From assembly GCF_001613445.1 (NCBI RefSeq), contig NZ_BDCJ01000012.1, positions 62,001 to 126,000 on the forward strand: DNA of 64,000 nt, written 5' to 3'. A program made the position numbers and the translations under genes. The notes below the pieces were generated by a model, which was given only the letters and a program-made list of their open reading frames with translations, was not told where the DNA came from and did no database searches. This document shows, piece after piece, positions 16,207-25,215 of the stretch (positions within the stretch are counted from its first letter, which is position 1; each line of letters begins with the position of its first letter). This stretch comes from Nocardia grenadensis NBRC 108939 (lineage in GTDB: Bacteria; Actinomycetota; Actinomycetes; Mycobacteriales; Mycobacteriaceae).

Positions 16207-18411
16207 ATGGGCCTGTGGGGTGAGCGCGGGAGCAGCGCACCACGGACGGCAGCCGGATGGGGACGCCGACTTCTCTGGTGTTTCGCCGGCCTCTTCGTGC
16301 TGACCGTACTGCCGGGGGCGCTCGGGGCGGTGGCCGTCGCGCAGGACGGTGCGACCGGGTCGAGCCGGATGGACGGGGTGGCCTGGATGAATATCCGGGA
16401 CTCCTTCGGTGTGCCGCTCGCCGATTACACCTATGTCAGTGACAAAGGCGGGCTGCTCGACCCGGGCGGCACGGTCGTGTGGACGATCGTCGGCCTGGAG
16501 TTCGCCGGTTACATGATCATCGTGACCACCGCCATCTGGTTCATCGGCTTCGCGCTGAGCTTCGCCTGGCTGGACTTCTTCGCCGATGCGCTGCGCGGTA
16601 CCGCCGGCGCGCTGGTCGCCCAGCTCGCCACGCCCGCCGTCCTGATCACCGCGGCGACGATCGGCGCCTTCTTCGTGGCGTGGTTCATCGTGCGGGGTTT
16701 CCACGCCCGCGCGGCGATCCAGACGGTGACGATGCTCGCGGTGGCGGTGCTGGGCCCGCTGTTCCTGGCCGACCCGCTGGCGGCCGCACTGGGATCCGAC
16801 GGAGTACTCGCCCGGGGCCGTGACGTCGGCTTGGCGGTCGCGTCGGGGCTCAACGGGTCCATGAACCGGAATCCGGATCTGGCCGTGAGCACCCTGCAGG
16901 GCGATATGGCCGATAATTTCGCGCGTCGTCCGGTGCAGGTGTGGAACTTCGGTCATATCGTGGACAACCGATCCGCGTGTGCCGCGGCGTGGTCCTCGGG
17001 CGTCAGCGCGGGGGACAGCCACCGCGCCCAGCGCGCACTGGAAGCCTGCGGGGACACCGCGGCGGCCGCGGCCGCCGCCCACCCGAGCGTGGGGCAGGTC
17101 GGCACCGGTCTGCTGCTATTGGTCTCGGCGGCCGTACTGCTGTTGTTCGCGGTGGTGCTGTCCTATCGGTTGATGCGGGCCGCGCTGGACGCGATCATGC
17201 AGGGGTTCATGGCGGTCTTCGGATTCGCCGCGGGCGGTTTTGTCTTCGGGCCCAGTCAGACGTTCCTGGTGCGCAACCTGGTGAATACGGGTGTCGCCGC
17301 GGCCCGGATGTGCGCCTACACCGTCTTCATCGGCGTGTACCTGCTGTTCCTCGGCAATCTGTTCCAGCAGGCGCACGGACAGGTGCTCGCGGTCATTGTC
17401 ATCACGGCGGTCGTGGAAATCGTGGCGATCCTGCAGTTCGGCCGGCTGGGTAAGGGGCTGACCCGCGGTTCGAACTGGATGACCAACCGGGTCGCGCTCA
17501 CGATCCAGGGCGCGCGCGGTGGCTCGGGTGGTACCGCGCTCGGTATGGGCGGCGGCGGGAAGAGTTCCGGGGGTGGTTCGAGTGCCGGCGCGATCGCGAG
17601 TCTCGCCGCGCTGAATACCGTCAACTCCTCGCCGCTCACGGCCTGGTCCGCGGGGCGCACGGTCAACCCGCTCAGTCCGCTGGCGCGGGGCAAGATGCGC
17701 AGCGACCGGGTGAGCGTGGCCACCGCGGCGAGCCGGTTGGAAGGGCACGAATGGGCATCGATGGCCCGGCAGAACTGGCGGCTGCTGGCGCGGCGGGAAG
17801 CCGACGCGTGGGGCGGGATCCAAACCGAGCTCGGACTCGCGCGCGCGATCAAATACCTCGACAACAACCGCGTGCCCTATAGCCACATGTCTGCCGTGCT
17901 GCTGGACGCGGGTGCCACCCACGGTGCTGTGCACCAGGCGCTGCGCGCCCGTTCGGTCCGGGACGAGACCAGATCGCGTAATCCGTACGGTTTCGCCCCC
18001 CTGCAGAAGGCGGTCGCCTCCGGCAACGCGGTGACGAACCATGCGGGCACCGACGCCCAGGCGGCGTTCGCGGCCCAGGCGGTGGCCGACGCCGACAGCC
18101 TGGCCCGGCACACCCTGGCACCGGACCCCGCCGCGCAGCTCGACCACGGCTTCATCGCACGAGTCGAGCAGCACTGGGATTCCGACCGGGCATTGCGGGC
18201 CAATATCGCCCCGGAAGAATGGAACTCGGTCGGCCGTGCCACCCGGACCGCCATCGCTCATCGGCTGGCCACCGATCACTATGCGATCGCGCGGACGTTC
18301 AGTGACCACCCGACGCACGCGAATCACGAGGCTCTGCTGACCTCAATCAAGCGTCTCGCCAATCTCGACCACACGGTTCCCGAGTTCGGTCTGGACCCCT
18401 GGGACCTGTGA
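16207..18411 (+). CDS. Orphan TrbL/VirB6-like type IV secretion membrane protein
   Basis: 734 residues. A signal-like segment (RLLWCFAGLFVLTVLPGALG) is followed by an extracytoplasmic part, then membrane helices at about 90-120, 140-165 and 175-195, a long loop (about 200-300) and further helices at about 303-325, 340-360, 370-390 and 396-415. The C-terminal 300 residues are soluble and start with a Gly/Ser-rich linker. The layout matches the polytopic TrbL/VirB6-like proteins of actinobacterial conjugative elements. No VirB4, VirD4/TraG, relaxase or integrase gene is nearby, so it is an orphan here. Confidence 0.6.
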   Translation: MGLWGERGSSAPRTAAGWGRRLLWCFAGLFVLTVLPGALGAVAVAQDGATGSSRMDGVAWMNIRDSFGVPLADYTYVSDKGGLLDPGGTVVWTIVGLEFAGYMIIVTTAIWFIGFALSFAWLDFFADALRGTAGALVAQLATPAVLITAATIGAFFVAWFIVRGFHARAAIQTVTMLAVAVLGPLFLADPLAAALGSDGVLARGRDVGLAVASGLNGSMNRNPDLAVSTLQGDMADNFARRPVQVWNFGHIVDNRSACAAAWSSGVSAGDSHRAQRALEACGDTAAAAAAAHPSVGQVGTGLLLLVSAAVLLLFAVVLSYRLMRAALDAIMQGFMAVFGFAAGGFVFGPSQTFLVRNLVNTGVAAARMCAYTVFIGVYLLFLGNLFQQAHGQVLAVIVITAVVEIVAILQFGRLGKGLTRGSNWMTNRVALTIQGARGGSGGTALGMGGGGKSSGGGSSAGAIASLAALNTVNSSPLTAWSAGRTVNPLSPLARGKMRSDRVSVATAASRLEGHEWASMARQNWRLLARREADAWGGIQTELGLARAIKYLDNNRVPYSHMSAVLLDAGATHGAVHQALRARSVRDETRSRNPYGFAPLQKAVASGNAVTNHAGTDAQAAFAAQAVADADSLARHTLAPDPAAQLDHGFIARVEQHWDSDRALRANIAPEEWNSVGRATRTAIAHRLATDHYAIARTFSDHPTHANHEALLTSIKRLANLDHTVPEFGLDPWDL

Positions 18412-18471
18412 ATTGCGGTCGGCGTCGGGCCGTGCTCGTACCCGACTGGGCGGGCGGTGAATCCTCGGGGC

Positions 18472-19293
18472 TCAGCGCAGCACGGTCGCCAACCAGTTCG
18501 CGGTGAGGTCGAGCACCTCGGCGCCGCCGCGGTCGCTGAGATGGATGCCGTCGACGAAGAGGTCCGAGCCGCGGCTGCGCGCGATCTGATCCCAGCTGCG
18601 CCCGAACAGGTAGTGCTGCGCGGCCGCGGTGAAGGCCAGGGTGAAGCCGAAGTCGTAGCGCGCGCTCGGAACGCCGTGTCGCCGGACGAGGCCGGCGATC
18701 CGTTCGTGCAGGGGCAGATAGTCGGCGCCGGTACGAGTGGCCGTTTCGGCGATGACCCGGTTGTATCCGGTCAGCCGGCGGTTGATCTCGTCCTCGAGGT
18801 CGTCGCCGAGCGGGGGTAGTGACATCAGCGCCACCCGCGGCGTGCCCGCGTTGGTGATGCGGTCCACGATCGCGGTGAGGTTGTCGCGGTAGGTGTCCAG
18901 GGCGATATCGTCGCGGACGTCGTTGGTGCCCACCAGGACGATGACCGCGTCCGGCCGGCAGGCCAGGACGTCGGTGTCGAGCCGGTCCCGCAGATCCGCG
19001 CTGGTGTTCCCGTTGACCCCGGCGTTGACGATCCGGTGATCACCGAACTCCGCGCGTTTCCGGAGCGCGCCCACCCAGTCGGCGCCGAGGGTGCCGCGGG
19101 TCGTACTGGCCCCCGCCGCCACGACAACGGGCCGGTCGTCACCCGGCTTTCCGTCGGCGCAGGCCTGTCCCGGAGAGTCGGCGGCGGACCGCACGAAGGT
19201 CAGGTAGCCGGCTGTGCCGACGGTACCGACAACGGCCGCGAGTGTGACGGCGAGCGCGACCAGCAGTCTGCTGCGGGTGATCCGTGGTCGCAT
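18472..19293 (-). CDS. SGNH/GDSL-type hydrolase, membrane-anchored or secreted
   Basis: 273 residues with one N-terminal hydrophobic segment (LLVALAVTLAAVVGTVGTAGYL, 10-31), so the enzyme acts outside the membrane. The SGNH blocks are visible: GAST (61-64) in place of GDS with the nucleophile Ser retained, Gly/Asn in VNAGVNGNTS, GTND at about 125 and DGIHLSD near 248 with the catalytic Asp and His. The substrate could be an acyl ester of the envelope. Its ATG overlaps the stop of the upstream Rossmann fragment (TGATG), so translation is coupled to a broken gene. Confidence 0.8.
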   Translation of the reverse strand: MRPRITRSRLLVALAVTLAAVVGTVGTAGYLTFVRSAADSPGQACADGKPGDDRPVVVAAGASTTRGTLGADWVGALRKRAEFGDHRIVNAGVNGNTSADLRDRLDTDVLACRPDAVIVLVGTNDVRDDIALDTYRDNLTAIVDRITNAGTPRVALMSLPPLGDDLEDEINRRLTGYNRVIAETATRTGADYLPLHERIAGLVRRHGVPSARYDFGFTLAFTAAAQHYLFGRSWDQIARSRGSDLFVDGIHLSDRGGAEVLDLTANWLATVLR

Positions 19294-19568
19294 CAGTCCA
19301 TCGGGCCGATCGAGCGCCCGGTGGCGGTGGGCTCGGCCGGTGCGGTGCGGGCGGCCGATCCGCGTGCCGGGGCCGTCGCGCCTGGACCGGTGACCGCCGG
19401 GCCGATCGCGTCCGGGTCCTTCGCGTCGCCGGTGCGCACGTCGAGTCCGGGATGCTCCGCGCCGGCCGGGTCCCGAACGATCGCCCGGACGTCACGCCCG
19501 GCGACGAGAACCTGCTGTATCAGATGTCCACCGGTGCCACCCGTGGTACCGAAGATACCGAGACGCAT
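19293..19568 (-). pseudogene. Truncated NAD(P)-binding (NmrA-like) gene
   Basis: The first 60 or so residues are a normal Rossmann start: MRLGIFGTTGGTGGHLIQQ (TGGTGG loop), VRAIVRDPA and VRTGDAKDP. Family proteins have over 200 residues, but here the rest is replaced by about 30 Ala/Pro/Thr/Gly-rich residues. GGAGG 7 bases before ATG shows that it is still translated. It probably survives only as a coupled leader for the SGNH hydrolase gene. Confidence 0.6.
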
Positions 19569-19727
19569 TGCTGAACCTCCAGGAAAATCGTGGATGGTAA
19601 TCACTAACATCCTCCGTCTCGGCGCCGACGCTCCGCGGTCCGTCCGGCACCGTTTCCACCGTGCCCGCGCGCGCCCGGGTCGGTAAGCTGCTGCCGACAG
19701 CGCAGTCGGACGATCGGGAGTAGCAGC

Positions 19728-20642
19728 ATGGGGCGGGTCGACCGCAGGAAATCGGTGCAGAACGCGAAAACGCTGATCACCGGCGCGGCCAGCGGTATCG
19801 GCCGGGCGACCGCGCTGGCCTCGGCCGCTCGCGGGGCGCAGTTGGTGCTCACCGATATCGATGCCGCCGGGCTGGCCGATACCGTCGCCGAGATCGAGCG
19901 GTCCGGCGGCACCGTGCTCATCGCCCAGGCGTTCGATATCTCGGACTACGACGCCGTGGCCGAATTCGCGGCGGCCGTGCACGAGCGATTCGGCAGCCTC
20001 GATGTAGTGATGAACGTGGCCGGGACCTCGGTCTGGGGCACGGTCGACAGTCTCGAGATCCGGCACTGGCGGCGGATGATCGATATCAATCTGCTGGGCC
20101 CGATCAATGTGATCGAGCGGTTCGTGCCGCCGATGGTGCGTGCCGGTCAGGGCGGCGCGCTGGTGAACGTATCGTCGGCGGCCGGTTTGCTGGCGCTGCC
20201 GTGGCACGCCGCCTACAGCGCCAGCAAATACGGGCTGCGCGGCCTGTCCGAGGTGTTGCGCTTCGAACTGGCCGAGCACGGGATCTCGGTGCACGTGGTG
20301 ACCCCGGGTGCGGTCGCCACCCCGCTGGTGCGCTCTTTCGACCTGGTCGGCGTGGACAAGGAGCACCCGCGGGTCCAGCGGGTCACCTCGCTGTTCACCC
20401 GGCACGCCGTGGCGCCGGAGAAGGTCGCCGCGGTGATCCTGAAGGGCATCGAACGCAACCGGTTCCTGGTGTACAGCTCGTTCGATATCCGGTTCGGATA
20501 CTGGTGGAAGCGGAAGTTCGTCTTCCCCTACGAACTGCTGATGCGGCAGGCCAATCTGCAGTTCAGCACGCTGAAGCAGTCGGTGAATCGGGATCGGCCA
20601 GCGGGGAACACAACGAGTCCGGACTCTCCGGCACCGCACTGA
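19728..20642 (+). CDS. SDR-family oxidoreductase
   Basis: 304 residues with all classical short-chain dehydrogenase motifs: TGAASGIG (cofactor), D in LVLTDID pointing to NAD(H), NVAG, the catalytic Ser in VNVSSAAG and YSASK. The longer C-terminus ([14 protein letters not shown]) is typical of membrane-associated, lipid-active SDRs common in mycobacteria. GGGAG lies 7-8 bases before the ATG. The last 80 bases overlap the convergent soxR gene. Confidence 0.88.
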   Translation: MGRVDRRKSVQNAKTLITGAASGIGRATALASAARGAQLVLTDIDAAGLADTVAEIERSGGTVLIAQAFDISDYDAVAEFAAAVHERFGSLDVVMNVAGTSVWGTVDSLEIRHWRRMIDINLLGPINVIERFVPPMVRAGQGGALVNVSSAAGLLALPWHAAYSASKYGLRGLSEVLRFELAEHGISVHVVTPGAVATPLVRSFDLVGVDKEHPRVQRVTSLFTRHAVAPEKVAAVILKGIERNRFLVYSSFDIRFGYWWKRKFVFPYELLMRQANLQFSTLKQSVNRDRPAGNTTSPDSPAPH

Positions 20643-21129
20643 GCGCATCGTCGCAGCCGGACTCCGGGCAGTTCAGATGCACATCCAGCACGCGCGCGCC
20701 CGGGCCCTCGGCGCCGAGGCGGTCGTACTCGTTCACCAGTTTGCAGCTCCCCAGGGACAGGCAGCCGCAGCCGATGCATCCGGTCAGATTGTCGCGCAGC
20801 CGGACCAGTTGGGTTATCCGCTCGTCCAAGTCCTCGCGCCAGGCGGTGGACAGCGTCTCCCAGTCGCGGCGGGTGGGCGTGCGACCTTCCGGCAAACGGT
20901 CCAGGGCGGCCCGGATATCGCTCAGTGGGATGCCGACCCGTTGCGAGATCCGGATGAACGCCACCCGGCGCAGCGTCTCACGGGTGTAGCGCCGCTGATT
21001 CCCGCTGGTCCGGCGGCTGGAGATCAAGCCTTCGCGTTCGTAGAAATGCAACGCGGACACGGCTACTCCGCTACGCTCGGAAAGCTGGCCGGGGGTCAGC
21101 TCTCTGGTCTTCCAATCCGCTGTCGGCAT
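20563..21129 (-). CDS. soxR: SoxR-type redox-sensing MerR regulator
   Basis: 188 residues. The N-terminal MerR helix-turn-helix ([21 protein letters not shown], then [14 protein letters not shown]), a dimerisation helix and the [2Fe-2S] motif with Cys118, Cys121, Cys123 and Cys129 ([12 protein letters not shown]) identify SoxR, which senses redox-cycling compounds. AGGAGGAG lies just upstream of the ATG. The C-terminus is about 35 residues longer than usual, with two more Cys, and runs into the 3' end of the convergent SDR gene. The likely target is unknown; SoxR often controls nearby oxidoreductases, so the SDR is a candidate. Confidence 0.88.
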   Translation of the reverse strand: MPTADWKTRELTPGQLSERSGVAVSALHFYEREGLISSRRTSGNQRRYTRETLRRVAFIRISQRVGIPLSDIRAALDRLPEGRTPTRRDWETLSTAWREDLDERITQLVRLRDNLTGCIGCGCLSLGSCKLVNEYDRLGAEGPGARVLDVHLNCPESGCDDALSAVPESPDSLCSPLADPDSPTASAC

Positions 21130-21255
21130 CGATACTCCTCCTTTATCTGAACAATACTTCAGGTTGCTGGAGGCCGGGGCGGAATCGGGGCAACTACCCC
21201 GCGAACGGGTGGGCGTCGCCGTGCCCACACCGCGATCGCGCATTAATGTCGGGAC

Positions 21256-22521
21256 ATGGGACCAGATGCCGTACCCGATCCGACATCCGTCCGTGACGAG
21301 AACCGGCCTCCCGCCGTCGGCTACGGGGTGACCAGCGAAGTCGGTGCGTTGCGCGCGGTACTGCTGCACCGCCCCGGTGACGAGTTGCGCCGCCTCACCC
21401 CACGCAACAACGACCAGTTGCTGTTCGACGGAATCCCCTGGGTGGAACGCGCGCAGCAGGAGCACGACATCTTCGCCCAGGTGCTGCGTGACCGCGGAGT
21501 CGAGGTCGCGCTGCTGGCCGATGTGCTCACCGAAACGCTCGAGGTGAGCGGTGCCGCCCGTATCCAGGGCATCTCCGCCGCCGTACACGCCCGCCGTCTC
21601 GGGCACGCCCTCGCCGCCGAACTGGCCGGCCACCTGCGCGGGGTCCCGGCCGCCGACCTGGCCCGAATCCTTATGGCCGGTATGACCTTCGACGAACTAC
21701 CCTTCGCCGCCGACAACACCTCACTCGTCCGCCGGATGCACCACGGCGGCGATTTCGTCATCGATCCGCTGCCGAACCTGCTGTTCACCCGAGACTCCTC
21801 GTTCTGGGTCGGCCCCAAGGTCGCCATCACCGCCCTGGCCCTTCCGGCCCGTGCCCGGGAAACCTCCCTCACCGATCTGATCTACGCCTTCCATCCGCGT
21901 TTCCTCGGCGTACGCCGGGCCTACGAATCGCATACCGCGCCCATCGAAGGGGGCGATGTGCTGCTGCTGGCACCCGGAGTGGTCGCGGTCGGCGTCGGCG
22001 AACGAACCTCACCGGCCGGTGCGGAAGCTCTGGCACGCAGCCTGTTCGACGACCGCCTCGCGCATACGGTGCTGGTGGTGCCGATCGCGCAGAACCGCGC
22101 CACCATGCACCTGGACACCGTGTGCACCATGGTCGATACCGACGCCGTGGTGATGTATCCGGGAGTTCGCGAAACCCTCACCGCCTACACGATCAACCGC
22201 GACGACACCTCCGGCGACTGTATCGTCACCGGCCCCGAACCCTTCCTGCCCGCCGCGGCGGCAGCTATGGGGATCGACAAACTCCGCGTAATCGACACCG
22301 GACTCGACGGAGTCACCGCCGAACGTGAACAGTGGGATGACGGGAACAACACCCTCGCACTGGGCCCCGGCGTCGTCGTCGCCTATGAACGCAACGAAAT
22401 GACCAATGCGCGGCTGGAGGATGCCGGTATCGAAGTGCTGCGCATTCCCGGCTCGGAACTGGGCTCGGGTCGCGGCGGGCCGCGCTGCCTGTCCTGCCCG
22501 CTTGCCCGCGATCCGGTATGA
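21256..22521 (+). CDS. arcA: Arginine deiminase
   Basis: 421 residues; hydrolyses L-arginine to citrulline and ammonia. The catalytic residues are visible in order: [25 protein letters not shown] (His), and the nucleophile Cys near 411 in [12 protein letters not shown]. Length and order match the family. It is alone, without arcB or arcC, as in M. tuberculosis Rv1001, so it probably serves arginine breakdown or acid resistance rather than a full deiminase energy pathway. Confidence 0.93.
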   Translation: MGPDAVPDPTSVRDENRPPAVGYGVTSEVGALRAVLLHRPGDELRRLTPRNNDQLLFDGIPWVERAQQEHDIFAQVLRDRGVEVALLADVLTETLEVSGAARIQGISAAVHARRLGHALAAELAGHLRGVPAADLARILMAGMTFDELPFAADNTSLVRRMHHGGDFVIDPLPNLLFTRDSSFWVGPKVAITALALPARARETSLTDLIYAFHPRFLGVRRAYESHTAPIEGGDVLLLAPGVVAVGVGERTSPAGAEALARSLFDDRLAHTVLVVPIAQNRATMHLDTVCTMVDTDAVVMYPGVRETLTAYTINRDDTSGDCIVTGPEPFLPAAAAAMGIDKLRVIDTGLDGVTAEREQWDDGNNTLALGPGVVVAYERNEMTNARLEDAGIEVLRIPGSELGSGRGGPRCLSCPLARDPV

Positions 22522-22550
22522 AATCCGGCCGGATGCGGTAAGAACGAGCC

Positions 22551-22910
22551 ATGCTCGAGATCACGGTGTCCCACGATTCGGGCGTCCCGCCGTACGAACA
22601 ATTGCGGCTCGCCGTCATCGCCCGGGTCCGCGCGGGTGAACTGGCCGCGGGCACCAAGATCCCCACGGTGCGGGCCCTGGCGGCCCAGCTCGGCCTCGCC
22701 CCCAACACGGTGGCCCGCGCCTACCGTGAACTGGAACAGGACGGAGTCCTGGAAACCCGTGGCCGGCTGGGCTCGTTCATCGCCTCCTCCGGCGACCCCA
22801 CCGCCGACGCGGCGGGGCGGGCGGCCTCGGAGTACGTGGCGACCACCCGGCGGCTGGGGTTGGACGGGGAGGCGGCGATCCACTACGTGAGGGTCGCGCT
22901 GGGGAGCTGA
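22551..22910 (+). CDS. Short GntR-family (YtrA type) regulator
   Basis: 119 residues. The N-terminal winged helix is standard: PYEQLRLAVIARVRAGELAAGTKIPTVRALAAQLGLAPNTVARAYRELEQDGVLETR. Only about 45 residues follow, too few for a FadR or HutC effector domain, which places it in the YtrA group. It starts 30 bases after arcA on the same strand and may regulate it. YtrA members often control ABC transporters, but none is near. Confidence 0.85.
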   Translation: MLEITVSHDSGVPPYEQLRLAVIARVRAGELAAGTKIPTVRALAAQLGLAPNTVARAYRELEQDGVLETRGRLGSFIASSGDPTADAAGRAASEYVATTRRLGLDGEAAIHYVRVALGS

Positions 22911-22916
22911 GAACTG

Positions 22917-24563
22917 TCATCTCCAGCTCGGTAGCCACAGGTGGTCTTGCCAGTTGTTCGCTGTTATGGGGAGGCCGGTGAGGATGGGCCAGAGCCAGAT
23001 GAAGTTCGCTATCACGAGGGCCAGGTAAAGGCAGATCACCAGGAGGCTCAGGCTGTGGCGTTCACTGGGCCGGGCGGGTAGGAACTCGCCGCCGGATCCC
23101 CGCGCGGCCGGGCGCCCGGTGGTGCCGAGTATGTCGCCCAGCACCAGCGCTACCGCCATCACCAGGAACGGGGCCAGGGTGACCGCGTAGAAGTAGTACA
23201 TCTGGCGGTCGAGGGTCAGGAACCAGGGCAGCAGGGCGGCGCCGTAGGCGGTGAGCACGGCCGCGTACCGCCAGTCCCGGCGCACGATCCAGCGCCAGAT
23301 ACCCCACGCGAGTACGGGAAGCGACACCCACCACAGGGCGGGCGTACCGACCAGCATGACGGCTTTCACGCATTCGGTCTGCCCGCAGCCGGTGACCCCG
23401 TCGTCGGCGTAGTAGTACAGCATCGGCCGCAACCCCATCGGCCAGGTCCACGGTTTGGATTCCCACGGGTGATGGTTGCCGGCGGAATTGGTGAGCTCGG
23501 AATGGAACCCGAGAGTGCGGGAGTGGAAGTACCACAGCGAACGCATGGCGTCGGGCACCAGATGCGACCAGAATCCACCGGTGCCGATCCCGTCCTCGGG
23601 CGCCGACGGATTACCCGCCATATAGCGGTAGACGGCGGTCTCGCTCCGGAACCAGGCGGCATAGCTCGCCAGGTACATACCCAGCGGGATCAGCACCAGC
23701 GAGTACAGCGCGGGGCCGAGATCGCGGACGGCGGTGCCGTACAGCGGTTTGCCGACACCGTAGGTGCGGCGCGCGAACAGGTCGAACAGGATGCTCAGCA
23801 ACCCGAACGCGGCGATGAAATACAACCCGGACCATTTGGTGCCGCAGGCCAGACCCAGCAGGACTCCCGCGCCGAACCGCCACCACCGCACACCCAGGCG
23901 CGGGCCCCACGGCGTCTCGCCGATCCGTCCCTCGGCGTCGGCGCGGGCCAGCCGGGCCCGCACCTGGTCCCGGTCGACGATCAGGCATCCGAATGCGGCG
24001 GTGGCGAATACGGTGATGAAGATGTCGAGCATCCCGATCCGGGACGAGACGAAGGTGGTCCCGTCCGCGATCAGCAGGATTCCGGCCAAGGCACCCAGCA
24101 TCGTGGAGCGTGTCATTCGCCGCACTATCCGGATGACCAGCAGGACCAGCACGGTACCGGCCAGCGCGGCGGAGAACCGCCACCCCCAGCCGTTGTAGCC
24201 GAACAGCGCCTCGCCGATCGCGATCATCTGTTTGCCGACCGGCGGATGCACCACCAGCCCGTAGCCGGGATTGTCCTCGATACCGCCGGTGAGGAACTGC
24301 CAGCCCTGCGGGGCGTAATGCTTCTCGTCGAAGACCGGCGTCCCCGCGTCGGTCGGATAGTTGAGCATGGTGAAGCGGGTGATGGCCGCGATCACCGTCA
24401 GGAACAGGCTGACCACCCAGCCGCGCGCGGTATCGGTGGGACCGAAATCCGGTGTCGGCCGCAGTGGGGCCGGGCTCGACCAGGCGCGCTGCGGCCGCCA
24501 GGCCGCGGGGCGGCGCGGTTCGGTCAGCTGAGTCACGGTTGTGAGCTTATGTGCTGTGCTCAT
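22917..24563 (-). CDS. pmt: Polyprenol-phosphate-mannose protein mannosyltransferase
   Basis: 548 residues with about ten membrane segments. Transfers mannose from polyprenyl phosphomannose to Ser/Thr of secreted proteins on the outer face of the membrane. The PMT signature is clear: the first loop has the acidic pair in GTPVFDEKHYAPQ, then NPGYGLVVHPPVGKQMI, and RIGMLD later; the C-terminal domain has the usual YWxxWP-like end. The start MSTAHKL is chosen because the upstream residues belong to a dispersed repeat whose last base is the A of the ATG. Corresponds to Rv1002c. Confidence 0.92.
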   Translation of the reverse strand: MSTAHKLTTVTQLTEPRRPAAWRPQRAWSSPAPLRPTPDFGPTDTARGWVVSLFLTVIAAITRFTMLNYPTDAGTPVFDEKHYAPQGWQFLTGGIEDNPGYGLVVHPPVGKQMIAIGEALFGYNGWGWRFSAALAGTVLVLLVIRIVRRMTRSTMLGALAGILLIADGTTFVSSRIGMLDIFITVFATAAFGCLIVDRDQVRARLARADAEGRIGETPWGPRLGVRWWRFGAGVLLGLACGTKWSGLYFIAAFGLLSILFDLFARRTYGVGKPLYGTAVRDLGPALYSLVLIPLGMYLASYAAWFRSETAVYRYMAGNPSAPEDGIGTGGFWSHLVPDAMRSLWYFHSRTLGFHSELTNSAGNHHPWESKPWTWPMGLRPMLYYYADDGVTGCGQTECVKAVMLVGTPALWWVSLPVLAWGIWRWIVRRDWRYAAVLTAYGAALLPWFLTLDRQMYYFYAVTLAPFLVMAVALVLGDILGTTGRPAARGSGGEFLPARPSERHSLSLLVICLYLALVIANFIWLWPILTGLPITANNWQDHLWLPSWR

Positions 24564-24644
24564 TGGCGCCGCCTTCGGCGTCGCGGGGTCGAGGCCCCCG
24601 AAGGCCCCGCCGTTCAGCGCCCGAGACTCGCGCTTCGCGCATGC
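24563..24644 (-). repeat. Dispersed repeat, copy A (inverted relative to copy B)
   Basis: Read on the minus strand, this 82-base element aligns with 25121-25202 with one indel and few mismatches. The 37 bases nearest the pmt start are identical in both copies and end GGCGGCGCCAA. The two copies lie head to head upstream of the divergent pmt and rsmI genes. Confidence 0.7.
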
Positions 24645-24666
24645 ACTTCGGGCGCTGAACGGCGGG
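24606..24666. repeat. 19-bp perfect hairpin within the pmt-rsmI intergenic region
   Basis: Arms 24606-24624 and 24648-24666 are perfectly complementary over 19 bases (core GCCGTTCAGCGCCCGA), with a 23-base loop that is itself partly palindromic around CGCGCTTCGCGC. It overlaps copy A of the dispersed repeat. It lies in the 5' region of pmt, so an extragenic repeat or a transcript leader structure is more likely than a terminator. Confidence 0.6.
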
Positions 24667-24888
24667 ACGGGCCTCGACCCTTTCATGGCCTCGTAAGACT
24701 CGGCACCGAGAGGGCGCTGCTGTTCGTGAAGACGATCGGATGCCAGGTCGGCGGGGTGGTCGAGTTGGCATCCGTTTCGAACGAGTCGGCATCGGATCCG
24801 GCTGTCGAATGCTGACGCAACCCGTATGTGCCGAGTGTTGCGAGACGCCTCAACCCCGCGGCGCCGGAGGCGCCGTCAATAAACACAG

Positions 24889-24931
24889 ACCTTTACGAGC
24901 AAGCCTGCATCCCCACCTTTACGAGCAGGCT
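24889..24931. repeat. Two direct repeats with 26-base period
   Basis: ACCTTTACGAGCA occurs at 24889 and again at 24915, each followed by a GC-x-TGC/GCTC-like stretch. They lie in the middle of the pmt-rsmI intergenic region, which also holds degenerate TGCGAGACxCCTCA repeats near 24838 and 25029. Confidence 0.45.
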
Positions 24932-25120
24932 CACGCCCTGACCTTCGGTGTCACGGGTCAGGGGGAGCCCCCCTCCGCCCCACCTGCCGATCCGGACATC
25001 GAATGGCGACGTAACCTATCTGCGTCGAGGCTTGCGAGACACCTCAGAGGTCGAGGCCCGTCTCGCCCCTTGGTCGAAGGTGCTCAAAGGTCGCCCTCTA
25101 TGGACGGCCCACCGCACATC

Positions 25121-25202
25121 GCATGAGCGAAGCTCGAGTCTCGAGGCCTGAACAGCGAGACCAAGGGGGCCTCGACCCCGCGACGCCGAAGGCGGCGCCA
25201 AA
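25121..25202 (+). repeat. Dispersed repeat, copy B
   Basis: 82-base element in direct orientation, partner of copy A at 24563-24644. It ends 14 bases before the rsmI start. The pattern GCGAAGCxCGAGTCTCG, then CTGAAC, then GGGGGCCTCGACC is shared by both. Confidence 0.7.
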
Positions 25203-25215
25203 AGATAGGAGCGTG

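Noticed and set aside
24564..24686. Upstream extension of pmt by 41 codons
   Set aside because: The extra residues translate the dispersed repeat, and the same peptide string appears in front of rsmI; both are artefacts of the repeat.
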